The notes: a model not told the origin generated them from the sequence alone. A stretch of DNA of 64,000 nucleotides from Martelella sp. AD-3 (GCF_001578105.1 NZ_CP014275.1:992001-1056000), one strand, 5' to 3'; counted from the first letter of the stretch, positions 1 to 8,952 are shown. Numbers and translations: made by a program.

Positions 1-164
1 ATCGGCTTGTTCCAAGAAAGACTCCTGCCGTAATCGAAGATGGATTTCGGTTCAAACGCCGGGGGAGGCCATCCGGTTCCCGCTCCGCGCGTCCGCGTGG
101 ACGCCATTGATTTATCATGCCGGCTGTGCCCTGTTGATGAAAACAACCATGTTGAGAGGATCCT

Positions 165-419
165 ATGTCGGAAGAACGTCTTGAAAGGCTCGAAGCGCAG
201 ATTGCCGCGCATCAGGAAGTGTTGATCGCGCTTGCCGCCGCCCTTCCCGAAGGCGAGAACCGGGCGGTGTTCCGCGCCGCGCTCGACGGGCTTCTGACCG
301 TCAAGGGGCAGGAGGAGGATCCCGGCTTTGATCCCGATTCTTCCTTTGCCTTCCAGTACCGCGTGGCCGATACGATCCGCGCTATCGTCGAGGGCGCCGA
401 GGCGCGCTCGAAGCGCTGA
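165..419 (+). CDS. Small hypothetical protein (84 aa)
   Basis: I do not recognise the family. The protein starts MSEERLERLEAQIAAHQ, which looks like a short amphipathic or coiled-coil helix, and is acidic overall with a basic tail. The ATG follows a GAGAGGA ribosome site by a normal distance, which supports it as a real gene. It is soluble, with no signal peptide or membrane segment. It stands about 90 bases before the next small gene on the same strand, so the two may be co-transcribed. Function is unknown. Confidence 0.6.
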   Translation: MSEERLERLEAQIAAHQEVLIALAAALPEGENRAVFRAALDGLLTVKGQEEDPGFDPDSSFAFQYRVADTIRAIVEGAEARSKR

Positions 420-506
420 GCGAGAAAGCGGGGATGCGCCTGATTTTCGGGAACCTTTCGCCGGTTTGCGGCGTTGGAAAAAAGGTTAAAACGGAGGATC
501 AGGCCA

Positions 507-779
507 ATGCCGAAAGCGACGCGAGATCAGCGCCCGTCCGTCAAGGAAGAGGAAACCTATCAGGCCCTGCGCGATGACGGAGCCTCGAAGGAAAAGGCCG
601 CGCGCATTGCCAACGCCCAGGCCAACAGCAGCATGAAGCCGTCGAAAAAGGGCGGAGAGGCAGACCCTTACGAGGAATGGACGCGCGATGATCTTTACGA
701 TCAGGCGCAGAAGATCGGCATTGAGGGGCGCTCGAAGATGGACAAGGGCGAACTGATCGAGGCCCTGCGCAACCACTGA
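507..779 (+). CDS. Small Rho_N/SAP-like domain protein (90 aa)
   Basis: This is a small charged protein beginning MPKATRDQRPSVKEEETYQ. Its N-terminal half (about residues 10-50) resembles DUF7218-type small proteins. The C-terminal half (about 55-90) has the pattern W-TRDDLYDQAQKIGIEGRSKM-K-ELIEALR, typical of Rho N-terminal or SAP-like nucleic-acid-binding helices. I chose the ATG at 507 because GGAGG lies just upstream; the TTG at 474 has no such site. Binding to DNA or RNA is inferred from the domain only. The gene is convergent with the MarR gene to its right. Confidence 0.65.
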   Translation: MPKATRDQRPSVKEEETYQALRDDGASKEKAARIANAQANSSMKPSKKGGEADPYEEWTRDDLYDQAQKIGIEGRSKMDKGELIEALRNH

Positions 780-790
780 CGGAAACCCCG

Positions 791-1273
791 TCAGCGCTCC
801 GAAAACCCGCTTTCGGGCCTGGGCGTCTCTTCCTCATCCAGGAGATCGGCGACCCGCCGGAACGAGGTGACAATGGAAAACTGCTCGTTCCGGTCAAAGG
901 CGGAGAACTCCGCGGCGAAGCCGTCGGCAAAGAGCGAGGGCGCGCCCGCAAGTGTGGTTGACCCCGTGGCCGTCAGTACGGCCTGCACCTTGCGCCGGTC
1001 GGATGAAGACCGTTTGCGCTCGATCAGTCCCTTTGCTTCGAGCTTGTCGAGAATGGTGACAGTCGTCGCCGGGCTGAGGTCGGCCTGTCTGGAAATCGCC
1101 GCCGTCGTCAGCGCGCCCTGGTCGGCAACCGCCTGCAACACGACGATCTGCGGGATCGTGAGGCCCGTCTTGCGCCCGATGCGTTTCGAACGGATGTCGA
1201 TGGCGTGCGCGATGCGGCGTATCGCCTTCATCACGGCCTCGGCGTTTTTCGATGTCAGATCCTCGTCCTTCAT
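791..1273 (-). CDS. MarR family transcriptional regulator
   Basis: A MarR-type winged-helix regulator of about 160 residues. The DNA-binding core is visible around residues 45-105: LTIPQIVVLQAVADQG, then TTAAISRQADLSPATTVTILDKLEAKGLIERKRSSSDRRK, containing the usual wing DRRK motif. It is divergent from the NAGGN operon and its start lies beside a 42-bp palindrome. This arrangement fits a local regulator that controls itself and the osmolyte operon; that is inference. The start is uncertain: ATG at 1273 or TTG at 1285, neither with a good ribosome site. Confidence 0.85.
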   Translation of the reverse strand: MKDEDLTSKNAEAVMKAIRRIAHAIDIRSKRIGRKTGLTIPQIVVLQAVADQGALTTAAISRQADLSPATTVTILDKLEAKGLIERKRSSSDRRKVQAVLTATGSTTLAGAPSLFADGFAAEFSAFDRNEQFSIVTSFRRVADLLDEEETPRPESGFSER

Positions 1274-1285
1274 GCGATCAGTCAA

Positions 1286-1327
1286 TTACAACAGAAATAA
1301 TTTGAACTCAAATGATTTCTGTTGTAA
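1286..1327. promoter_or_regulatory. 42-bp near-perfect palindrome, likely MarR operator
   Basis: The outer arms are TTACAACAGAAAT and ATTTCTGTTGTAA, perfect inverted copies of 13 bases. The inner part AATTTGAACTCAAATG is also nearly symmetric. Only four of the 42 positions break the symmetry. It sits directly upstream of the MarR gene and about 160 bases before the amidotransferase gene. MarR dimers bind such palindromes, so this is the best operator candidate in the divergent region. Confidence 0.75.
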
Positions 1328-1488
1328 CCAATTGGCAACCCAGAAACGCGGGTTTCTGCCCGCAACGCAATTTCGCCGCGTTGGCTGAACGCAGACGGCG
1401 ACAAGACAATTGAATATGCGCCTTGTTCTGTGGAGACCTCCCTTGCTTCTCGGGCCCGGCGCCAAGGACAGGAGCAGTCGATCAGAAC

Positions 1489-3264
1489 ATGTGTGGTATT
1501 GCCGGAGAAATCAGATTTGACGGAACGCTTGCGGATGCCGAGGCTGTTGCCCGCATCACCGAGGCGCTTGCCCCGCGGGGGCCGGATGGCAGCGGCATTC
1601 TCGGCCGCGGCAATTATGCCTTCGGCCATCGCCGCCTGAAGATCATCGATCTCTCCGAAAAGGCCGCCCAGCCGATGACCGATCCCGAACTCGGTCTGAC
1701 GATCGTCTTCAACGGCTGCATCTACAACTATCCGGAGCTGCGCAAGACGCTGGAGGAGAAGGGATACCGCTTCTTTTCCACCGGCGATACCGAGGTCATC
1801 CTCAAGGCCTATCACGCCTGGGGCAGGGACTGTGTGAAGCATTTCCACGGCATGTTCGCCTTTGCCGTCATCGAGCGTGACAGCGGCAGGGCCATGCTCG
1901 CGCGCGACCGTTTCGGCATCAAGCCGCTCTACTACACCACGAGCGGCAAGAACATCCGCTTCGCCTCCACGCTTCCCGCACTTCTGCGCGGCGGCGGCGT
2001 CGACAAGTCCGTCGATCCGGTTGCGTTGCACCATTACATGAGTTTCCACGCCGTTGTGCCGCCGCCGCACACGATCCTGAAGGGCGTGCGCAAGCTGCCC
2101 CCGGCGACGACGCGCTGCTGTGAGCCGGATGGCTCGTTCGAGGATGTCCGTTACTGGGCTCCGCCGCATGAGCGCGACCCGGCAACTGCCGGCCTGTCGC
2201 GCGAGGAATGGCGCGACCGGGTGCTGGAAGCGCTGCGCACCGCCGTTAAGCGCCGCATGGTTGCCGACGTTCCGGTCGGCGTGCTGCTGTCGGGCGGCGT
2301 CGATTCCTCGATCATCACCGGGCTTCTGGCCGAGGAAGGCCAGAAAGACCTGATGACCTTTTCCATCGGCTTCGAGGAGGCCAATGGCGAGAAGGGTGAT
2401 GAGTTCGGTTATTCCGACCTGATCGCCGAACGCTTCGGCACGGATCACCACAAGATCTTCGTGCCCTCCTCGGAACTGATGAGCGCGCTGCCGGACACGA
2501 TCAACGCCATGTCGGAACCGATGGTCTCCTACGATAATATCGGCTTCTTCCTGCTCTCGCGCGAGGTCTCCAAGCACATCAAGGTGGTGCAGTCGGGCCA
2601 GGGGGCGGATGAAATCTTCGCCGGCTATCACTGGTACCCGCCGCTTGAGAAATCCAACGATGTCGTCGGCGATTATGCCAAGGGCTTCTTCGACCGTGAC
2701 CATGCCAGGCTGTCGCGTCATCTTTCGCCGGAATGGCTGGCGGAGGAAGACGTCAGCCGCGCCTTTGTCGAGAGCCACCTGATGGCGCCGGGCGCGGAGG
2801 GTCCTGTCGACCGGGCGCTCAGGCTCGACAGCCAGGTCATGCTGGTCGATGATCCGGTCAAGCGCGTCGACAATATGACCATGGCCTGGGGGCTTGAGGC
2901 GCGCGTGCCCTTCCTTGATCACGAGCTTGCCGAACTTGCGGCCACCATCCCGCCGGAATTCAAGCTGAATGACGGCGGCAAGGGCGTCCTCAAGGACGCA
3001 GCGCGGCTCGTCGTGCCGCACGAGGTGATCGACCGCAAGAAGGGCTATTTCCCGGTGCCGCAGCTCAAATACATCTCGGGCGAGTATCTCGACATGGTTC
3101 GTGATACGCTGACGAGCCAGGTCTCCAGCGAGCGCGGCCTGTTCAACAAGTCCTATCTCGATGACCTGTTCATCGATCCGATCGGCCACATCACGCCGCT
3201 GCGCGGATCGGAACTGTGGCAGGTGGCGCTTCTGGAAATGTGGTTGCAGTCTCACGAGATTTGA
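1489..3264 (+). CDS. asnO: N-acetylglutaminylglutamine amidotransferase (AsnB-like)
   Basis: This 591-residue enzyme of the asparagine synthase family makes the terminal amide of the osmolyte N-acetylglutaminylglutamine amide. The start is fixed by the glutaminase nucleophile: MCGIAGEIRFDG places Cys at position 2 once Met is removed. The class II glutaminase domain covers about residues 2-215. The ATP-pyrophosphatase loop SGGVDSS is at 268-274. It is the first gene of a three-gene set with the dipeptide synthetase and an M42 peptidase, the arrangement known as the trio of NAGGN genes (TIGR03104/03103/03106). A GGAG site precedes the ATG. Regulation by the divergent MarR protein is likely. 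Confidence 0.92.
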   Translation: MCGIAGEIRFDGTLADAEAVARITEALAPRGPDGSGILGRGNYAFGHRRLKIIDLSEKAAQPMTDPELGLTIVFNGCIYNYPELRKTLEEKGYRFFSTGDTEVILKAYHAWGRDCVKHFHGMFAFAVIERDSGRAMLARDRFGIKPLYYTTSGKNIRFASTLPALLRGGGVDKSVDPVALHHYMSFHAVVPPPHTILKGVRKLPPATTRCCEPDGSFEDVRYWAPPHERDPATAGLSREEWRDRVLEALRTAVKRRMVADVPVGVLLSGGVDSSIITGLLAEEGQKDLMTFSIGFEEANGEKGDEFGYSDLIAERFGTDHHKIFVPSSELMSALPDTINAMSEPMVSYDNIGFFLLSREVSKHIKVVQSGQGADEIFAGYHWYPPLEKSNDVVGDYAKGFFDRDHARLSRHLSPEWLAEEDVSRAFVESHLMAPGAEGPVDRALRLDSQVMLVDDPVKRVDNMTMAWGLEARVPFLDHELAELAATIPPEFKLNDGGKGVLKDAARLVVPHEVIDRKKGYFPVPQLKYISGEYLDMVRDTLTSQVSSERGLFNKSYLDDLFIDPIGHITPLRGSELWQVALLEMWLQSHEI

Positions 3265-3274
3265 GGAAGAGCCG

Positions 3275-5098
3275 ATGAGTTCGGAAAAGGGGCCGAAGGA
3301 TCAACCGGAACACCGCGGCCGCGATGCCTATTCCCATCGCTTGAAGAAGATGCGGACCCAGGGCATGAAGCCGCCGATCAAAGGCGGTGATAACAGCGGC
3401 GCGATGAAACAGGACGTCTCCATCGACTGCGGCTGGGGCCGGATCGTCTTCGGCCAGACCTTTTCCGATGCCAGGCTGCTGATCGAGACCTTGCGCGCCG
3501 AGGTGCCGGACCATCGCGACATCGCCATCTATGTACGCGATCCGCATGTGGTGCTGGCCAACGCCCCGCAGGAGGTCTTCCTCGATCCTTCCCATACCTA
3601 CCGGCTCGACCTTTCGACCTATCATGCCGCGTCATCAAAACCGCCACAGGGCTTTTTCATCCGCCGGCTGACCTCCGAGATCGATGCGCAGGCGATCAAC
3701 CGCATCTATGCCGCGCGCGGCATGGTCGTGGTCCGTCCGGATTTCTTCTGGCGCCAGCGCGACGCCCGTTCGATCGTCTATTTCGTCGCCGAGGACGAGC
3801 ATACCGGCAATATTCTGGGCACCGTGACCGGCATCGATCACGGCCGGGTGTTCAACGATCCGGAAAAGGGCGCTTCGCTCTGGTGCCTTGCAAGCGATCC
3901 GCAGGCGCGCCAGCGTGGCATCGGCGAGGCACTGGTGCGCAGGCTGGCCGAGCATTTCCTCGCCCGCGGCGCTTCCCATCTCGACCTCTCTGTGCTGCAT
4001 GACAATGTGCCGGCGATCAAGCTCTATGAAAAGCTCGGCTTCAAGCGGGTGCCGTTCTTCACCGTCAAGCGCAAGAACCAGATCAATGAGAAGCTGTTCA
4101 CCGGACCGGAGCAGGAAGACTACGAGGCGCTGAACCCCTACGCCCGGCTGATCGTCGCCGAGGCGCGGCGGCGCGGCATTTCGGCGGAGGTGACCGATGC
4201 CAAGGGCGGCTTCTTCCGCCTGTCCTATGGCGGCCGCTCGATCCACTGTCGCGAAAGCCTGACTGAACTGACGACTTCGGTGGCGATGTCGATCTGCGAC
4301 GACAAGTCAGTGACGCGCCGCTTCGCCGAAGAGGCCGGCGTGCGCGTGCCGCGCCAGATGACCGCCGATGCCGGCGAGGAGGCGATCGCCGGTTTTCTTG
4401 AGGAAGCCGGCCCGCTCGTCGTCAAGCCGGCGCGCGGCGAGCAGGGCCGGGGCATCTCCGTCGGCGTCTCCACCATCGAGGAGGTGCGCGAGGCAATCGA
4501 GGCCGCCAGGGCCTATTGCGATACGGTTCTGATCGAGGAAATGGTCGAGGGCGAGGATCTTCGGCTGATCGTCATCAATTACCGCCTCGTGGCCGCCGCC
4601 GTGCGCCGTCCCGCCCATATCATCGGTGACGGGCGCTCGTCGATCGAGCAGTTGATCTCGGCCCAGAGCGCGCGGCGCAGCGCCGCGACAGGCGGCGAAT
4701 CCTCAATCCCGCTTGATGCCGAAACCGAGCGGACGGTCCGAAGCGCCGGCTACACCTTTGCCGACGTGCCGAAGGAGGGCGAGGAAATCCGCGTCCGCCG
4801 AACCGCCAATCTGCATACCGGCGGCACGATCCATGACGTGACCGATATCGTCCATCCGAAGCTGGTGGATGCCGCGATTTCCGCAGCCCGCGCGATCAAT
4901 ATTCCGGTCGTGGGGATTGATTTGATGATCAAGTCGCCCCAAAACCCTGATTACGCATTTATCGAGGCCAACGAGCGCCCGGGGCTTGCCAACCATGAGC
5001 CGCAGCCGACGGCCGAACGGTTCGTCGACCTGCTGTTCCCCCTGTCCATGCCGGCCGGGGCCAGGGCCTTTACCCGCGAGGCGCAGAAAAACGAGTGA
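3275..5098 (+). CDS. ngg: N-acetylglutaminylglutamine synthetase (GNAT + ATP-grasp)
   Basis: This 607-residue two-domain enzyme builds N-acetyl-glutaminylglutamine. A GNAT acetyltransferase domain lies around residues 125-265, with the acetyl-CoA loop QRGIGEAL near 212-218 and the LYEKLGF end motif near 250. An ATP-grasp ligase domain follows from about 320 to 590, with VVKPARGEQGRG, LIEEMVEGEDLRL and a late EANERPG metal motif. The ATG at 3275 lies ten bases after the amidotransferase stop and follows GAGGAAGAG. The stop is directly followed by the peptidase start. An upstream in-frame start at 3161 would overlap the previous gene and is rejected. Confidence 0.92.
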   Translation: MSSEKGPKDQPEHRGRDAYSHRLKKMRTQGMKPPIKGGDNSGAMKQDVSIDCGWGRIVFGQTFSDARLLIETLRAEVPDHRDIAIYVRDPHVVLANAPQEVFLDPSHTYRLDLSTYHAASSKPPQGFFIRRLTSEIDAQAINRIYAARGMVVVRPDFFWRQRDARSIVYFVAEDEHTGNILGTVTGIDHGRVFNDPEKGASLWCLASDPQARQRGIGEALVRRLAEHFLARGASHLDLSVLHDNVPAIKLYEKLGFKRVPFFTVKRKNQINEKLFTGPEQEDYEALNPYARLIVAEARRRGISAEVTDAKGGFFRLSYGGRSIHCRESLTELTTSVAMSICDDKSVTRRFAEEAGVRVPRQMTADAGEEAIAGFLEEAGPLVVKPARGEQGRGISVGVSTIEEVREAIEAARAYCDTVLIEEMVEGEDLRLIVINYRLVAAAVRRPAHIIGDGRSSIEQLISAQSARRSAATGGESSIPLDAETERTVRSAGYTFADVPKEGEEIRVRRTANLHTGGTIHDVTDIVHPKLVDAAISAARAINIPVVGIDLMIKSPQNPDYAFIEANERPGLANHEPQPTAERFVDLLFPLSMPAGARAFTREAQKNE

Positions 5099-5101
5099 GT
5101 G

Positions 5102-6295
5102 ATGCAACGACTGACGATTGATTCCGAGTACCTGTCCGACATGCTGAAATCGCTGCTCGCGATCCCCTCGCCGACAGGTTACACCGATCCGATCGTCCGT
5201 TTCGTCACCGGAGAACTGGAGAAGCTCGGCCTTTCGGTGGAACTGACGCGGCGCGGGGCGATCCGTGCCGTGCGCAGGGGCGTCGACAGCCGCGGCGCGC
5301 GCGCAGTCGTGTCCCATGTCGACACGCTTGGCGCGCAGGTGAAATACCTGAAGGACAATGGCCGGCTCGAACTGGTGCCGATCGGCACATGGTCGGCGCG
5401 CTTTGCCGAGGGCGCGCGGGCGACGCTTTTCACCGAGAAGGGGGCCTATCGCGGCACCATCCTGCCGCTCAAGGCCTCCGGACACACCTATAACAACGAG
5501 ATCGACGAAATGCCGGTCGGCTGGGACTATGTCGAGCTGCGCGTCGATGCCTTGAGTCGTGACGAGGAAGATCTCGACAGGCTGGGCATCGAGATCGGCG
5601 ATATCGTCGCCATCGATCCGCAGCCGGAATTTCTCGACAACGGCTTCATCATCTCCCGCCATCTCGACAACAAGGCGGGCGTGGCGCTGATGCTCGCCGC
5701 GCTGAAGGCGATGCAGGATGAAAATGTCGAGACGCCGGTCGCCAGCCACTGGCTGTTTACCATCGCCGAGGAAGTCGGCGTCGGCGCGTCGTCGATCGTT
5801 TCCCCCGAGGTTGCCTCGCTTGTCTCCGTCGATAACGGCACCTCGGCGCCCGGCCAGAATTCCTCGGAGTTCGGCGTCACCATCGCCATGGCCGACCAGA
5901 CCGGGCCTTTCGACTGGCATCTGACGAAGAAGCTGGTCGATGTCTGCAAGTTCAACGATATCCGCTATCAGAAGGACGTCTTCCGCTACTATCGCTCGGA
6001 TTCGGCAAGCGCGGTTGAAGCCGGCGCGGATGTGCGCACGGCGCTCGTCGCCTTCGGCGTCGATGCCTCGCATGGCTATGAGCGCATCCACATGCATGCG
6101 CTGCGGTCGATCGCGGAACTGATCACCGCCTATCTGACCTCCGATGTCGAGATCAAGCGCGACTTCCAGCAGACCGGTCCGATGACAGGCTTCACCCGTC
6201 AGCCGACAGGCAAGGCCCGCCAGGAACTCTCCGCCGATGTCAAGACGGAGAAGATCGACGATCCGGACCATCCCCACCACGCCGGACACGCCTAG
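5102..6295 (+). CDS. M42 family peptidase of the NAGGN cluster
   Basis: A 397-residue zinc aminopeptidase-like protein of family M42, matching the third member of the NAGGN trio (TIGR03106). Metal and catalytic motifs appear in order: VVSHVDTLGAQ, SRHLDNKAGVA, IAEEVGVGAS, SVDNGT and DASHGYERIH. It is coupled to the synthetase, whose stop TGA is at 5096-5098; GTG at 5099 is an alternative start. Its role in NAGGN metabolism is not settled; turnover of the dipeptide is an inference. The C-terminus ends in a short His-rich tail. Confidence 0.88.
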   Translation: MQRLTIDSEYLSDMLKSLLAIPSPTGYTDPIVRFVTGELEKLGLSVELTRRGAIRAVRRGVDSRGARAVVSHVDTLGAQVKYLKDNGRLELVPIGTWSARFAEGARATLFTEKGAYRGTILPLKASGHTYNNEIDEMPVGWDYVELRVDALSRDEEDLDRLGIEIGDIVAIDPQPEFLDNGFIISRHLDNKAGVALMLAALKAMQDENVETPVASHWLFTIAEEVGVGASSIVSPEVASLVSVDNGTSAPGQNSSEFGVTIAMADQTGPFDWHLTKKLVDVCKFNDIRYQKDVFRYYRSDSASAVEAGADVRTALVAFGVDASHGYERIHMHALRSIAELITAYLTSDVEIKRDFQQTGPMTGFTRQPTGKARQELSADVKTEKIDDPDHPHHAGHA

Positions 6296-6389
6296 GCATT
6301 GCTGCAGTGCACGCGCTTGCCAAGCGGCGCAATCTTGCTATGAATACTGATCGCCCTGGATCGTTTCAGGTGAGCCTCGAGGGGACCGA

Positions 6390-6884
6390 ATGCAACGCGT
6401 AACCACTTTTATTCCGGCAGGCGCGGAGAGTGGCCCGGTCTCCGGGCATGTCGAACTGACACATGACGCGCGCCATCTTCGGCGCAAGGCGCTGAAACTC
6501 GCCGATGGCGGCGCGGTGATGCTCGACCTGAAGGAAGCCGTCCTGTTTGCAAGCGGCGACCGGCTGGTGCTGGAAGACGGCGCGCTGATCGAGATCGTCG
6601 CCGCGCCGGAAGAGCTCTATGAGATTCGCGCCCGTGACGGCCTCCACATCATCGAACTCGCCTGGCATCTCGGCAACCGCCACCTGCCGGCGCAGATCGA
6701 GACCGATCGCATTCTGATCCTGCGCGATCATGTCATTCGCCAGATGCTTAATGGCCTTGGCGCCACGGTGAGCGAGATCGTCGCGCCGTTCCAGCCGGTG
6801 CGCGGCGCCTATCACGGCGATCACCACCACGATCACGGTCACGGAGATCACGACCATCACGGCCATCACCACCACCACGATTGA
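6390..6884 (+). CDS. ureE: Urease accessory protein UreE (nickel chaperone)
   Basis: UreE delivers nickel to apo-urease together with UreF, UreG and UreD/H. The 164-residue protein has the two-domain UreE fold, with the conserved [16 protein letters not shown] segment near residues 88-103. Its C-terminal tail carries about 18 histidines with alternating Asp and Gly, a nickel-binding tail seen in many UreE proteins. The stop overlaps the likely start region of ureF. The urease structural genes ureABC and ureD are not next to it in this window. Confidence 0.95.
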   Translation: MQRVTTFIPAGAESGPVSGHVELTHDARHLRRKALKLADGGAVMLDLKEAVLFASGDRLVLEDGALIEIVAAPEELYEIRARDGLHIIELAWHLGNRHLPAQIETDRILILRDHVIRQMLNGLGATVSEIVAPFQPVRGAYHGDHHHDHGHGDHDHHGHHHHHD

Positions 6885-6918
6885 CGCTTCCGCCGTTTCG
6901 GGAGCGTCGCTGCTCCGG

Positions 6919-7554
6919 TTGATGTCCTGGCTGTCGCCGGCCTTTCCGCTCGGCGGTTTTGCCTATTCAGGCGGGCTGGAGCGGGCCGCCCATGACGGCC
7001 TGTTGACGGATGCCGAGGGCCTGAAGGCCTGGCTATCCTCAGGGCTTGCGCAGGGTTTCCTCTGGAACGACGCCGTCCTTCTGTGCGAAAGCCACCGCGC
7101 CAAGGGTGACAGCGCCCGCATCGGCGAGGCGGCAGCGCTTGCCGCAGCCCTCGCCGGCGCGCGCGAACGCCATGCCGAAACGCTGGCGCTCGGATCGGCC
7201 TTCCTCACCGCCGCCGCCGCCTGGCCCGCGCCCGTGCTCGCCAATCTGCCGGGCGAGACCGCGCTGCCGGTTGCCTTCGGCGCCGTGGCAGCAGCGCACG
7301 GCATCGGCCTGGAAGCAGCGTGCCAGGGCTATCTTCATGCCCAGATTACCCAGTCGATCTCGGCTGCCATCAGGCTGTCGCTTTGCGGCCAGGTCTCAGG
7401 GCTTGAAGTGCTGGCTGGCCTGGAGGAAACAATTCTTGAAACCGCGGCGCGCGCTGCCGCTGCCGGCCTAGACGATCTCGGCGGCTGCACGTTCCGGGCG
7501 GATGTCTCGGCGCTTCGCCATGAAACCCAGCATTCGCGACTCTTTCGCAGCTAA
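6919..7554 (+). CDS. ureF: Urease accessory protein UreF
   Basis: UreF acts with UreD and UreG in the GTP-dependent urease activation complex. The signature WLSPAFPLGGFAYSGGLE is at the N-terminus and the protein is helical and alanine-rich as expected. The start is uncertain. The codons before the TTG at 6919 read ASLLR, which belong to the usual UreF N-terminus, so translation may begin further up near the ureE stop, perhaps at the rare ATT codon at 6880. ATG at 6922 is the first ATG. It lies between ureE and ureG and is probably translationally coupled. Confidence 0.9.
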   Translation: MMSWLSPAFPLGGFAYSGGLERAAHDGLLTDAEGLKAWLSSGLAQGFLWNDAVLLCESHRAKGDSARIGEAAALAAALAGARERHAETLALGSAFLTAAAAWPAPVLANLPGETALPVAFGAVAAAHGIGLEAACQGYLHAQITQSISAAIRLSLCGQVSGLEVLAGLEETILETAARAAAAGLDDLGGCTFRADVSALRHETQHSRLFRS

Positions 7555-7578
7555 CTTATGGATTTGACGAGGTTCGAC

Positions 7579-8190
7579 ATGAAGTCTGAAAACGGGCCCC
7601 TGCGCGTGGGCATCGGCGGTCCGGTCGGCTCCGGCAAGACGGCGCTGACGGAAAAGCTCTGCAAGGCGATGGGCCGCGATTATTCCGTCGCCGTTGTGAC
7701 CAACGACATCTATACGCGCGAGGATGCCGAGGCGCTGGTGCGCATGCAGGCGCTTTCGTCGGACCGCATCGTCGGCGTGGAAACCGGCGGCTGCCCGCAT
7801 ACGGCCATCCGCGAGGATGCGACGATCAACCTGCAGGCGATTGCCAAACTGAACGCCCGCATCCCCGACCTCGACATCATCTTCATCGAGTCGGGCGGCG
7901 ACAATCTGGCGGCGACCTTCTCGCCGGACCTTGCCGACATCACCATCTATGTGATCTCGGTCGCCCAGGGCGAGGAAATCCCGCGCAAGGGCGGGCCTGG
8001 CATCACCCGCTCCGACATTCTGATCATCAACAAGAAGGATCTCGCCCCCTACGTCGAGGTCAATCTCGAGGTGATGGCCACTGACGCCGAACGCATGCGC
8101 TCCGGCGCGCCGACCGTCTTTACCGATCTCAAGCGGGGCGACGGGGTGGACGCGATCGTTGCCTTTCTGAAGGAAAACGGCGGGCTGTAA
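7579..8190 (+). CDS. ureG: Urease accessory GTPase UreG
   Basis: UreG is a SIMIBI-class GTPase that powers nickel insertion into urease. The P-loop [13 protein letters not shown] lies near residue 15, followed by [27 protein letters not shown] (the Cys-Pro-His nickel motif), [15 protein letters not shown] and the NKKDLAP base-recognition motif. I placed the start at the ATG at 7579, preceded by GAGG; an in-frame ATG at 7558 lies three bases after the ureF stop and is possible. A GC-rich hairpin follows the stop. Confidence 0.95.
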   Translation: MKSENGPLRVGIGGPVGSGKTALTEKLCKAMGRDYSVAVVTNDIYTREDAEALVRMQALSSDRIVGVETGGCPHTAIREDATINLQAIAKLNARIPDLDIIFIESGGDNLAATFSPDLADITIYVISVAQGEEIPRKGGPGITRSDILIINKKDLAPYVEVNLEVMATDAERMRSGAPTVFTDLKRGDGVDAIVAFLKENGGL

Positions 8191-8211
8191 GGGGCTCTGA
8201 AACGAAAGAAA

Positions 8212-8233
8212 CCGGCGGGCATCGGCCCGCCGG
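8212..8233 (+). terminator. GC-rich hairpin after ureG
   Basis: CCGGCGGGC and GCCCGCCGG form a 9-bp perfect stem around a 4-base loop, between the convergent ends of ureG and the Crp/Fnr gene. There is no clear T-run on either side, so it may be a weak or bidirectional terminator. Confidence 0.5.
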
Positions 8234-8265
8234 CTGCCAGGTCGGCCGCATGACCGGTGCGCAGA

Positions 8266-8952
8266 TCAAAGAGCCCGCAGCGCGTCCATATCCTCAATTT
8301 CGATGATGCGGCCGTGTACGTGGACGCCGAGACCTTTCAGCGTCGCGAAGGCGCGGGAAAGCGCTTCTGGGGCAAGCCCCAGCTTTCCGGCAAGAAGGCT
8401 CTTCTGGAAGGCGAGGCGGAAGGATGCGGGCGATTCCTGGCCTTCGGCCTGTTCCAGAAGGTAAAGGGCAACGCGCTGGACGGCGGTATTGAGCCGGTCA
8501 TTGGCGATGCAGTCCATGGTTTCCTGAAGCTGGCCCGCAAGCGAGCCGGCGATGGCGCGCGCCAGCATGCCGTCATCGGCAAGGCTCGCATTGCGCACGC
8601 GGTTGATGTCGTAGCGCGCCAGCATCGCCTTGTCGGCGGCCTGGGCGTGATATTCGTAGGTGTCGCCGCCGAAGATCAGCTCGTCGGCAAAGCTGTCGCC
8701 CGGGCCGCAGACGCGGATATCGGCCTCGCGGCCTTCGCTGTTCTGCCGGAAGAGGCGCACATAGCCGGAAAGCACGCTGTAGAAATGAGTTGCCGGATCG
8801 CCCTGACGGAATACCACGTCGCGCGGGTAGCAATTGGCGAAGGTCGCGCATTCCATCAGCTTGTTCATGGTCGCCATATCCATGCTTGCCGTCAGCTTGG
8901 TTTCGACAAAAAGCGTTTTTTTGCGCTCGTTCAGCAAGAGGGTCCTGTTCAC
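8266..8952 (-). CDS. Crp/Fnr family transcriptional regulator
   Basis: A 228-residue regulator with an N-terminal cyclic-nucleotide-binding-like domain (PRDVVFRQGDPATHFYSVLSG) and a C-terminal helix-turn-helix. The recognition helix contains EALSR, matching the E-x-x-S-R pattern by which FNR reads TTGAT half-sites. It lacks the N-terminal four-cysteine cluster arrangement of oxygen-sensing FNR; only C-x5-C and one more Cys are visible. A DNR/NnrR- or FixK-like role is possible. I chose the GTG at 8952 because AGGAG stands 8 bases upstream; the longer frame has no ribosome site. A perfect FNR-type box lies at 9228-9241. Confidence 0.85.
   Translation of the reverse strand: MNRTLLLNERKKTLFVETKLTASMDMATMNKLMECATFANCYPRDVVFRQGDPATHFYSVLSGYVRLFRQNSEGREADIRVCGPGDSFADELIFGGDTYEYHAQAADKAMLARYDINRVRNASLADDGMLARAIAGSLAGQLQETMDCIANDRLNTAVQRVALYLLEQAEGQESPASFRLAFQKSLLAGKLGLAPEALSRAFATLKGLGVHVHGRIIEIEDMDALRAL

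Noticed and set aside
40..225. 61-codon frame at the left edge
   Set aside because: It overlaps the better supported gene at 165 and has no ribosome site or recognisable sequence.
1282..3255. Long antisense open frame of 657 codons over the amidotransferase gene
   Set aside because: It mirrors the third-codon GC bias of the real gene, has no ribosome site and resembles no family.
6815..6881. Histidine-rich end of ureE as a frameshift or sequencing artefact
   Set aside because: His-rich tails are normal for UreE and the frame ends directly at ureF.
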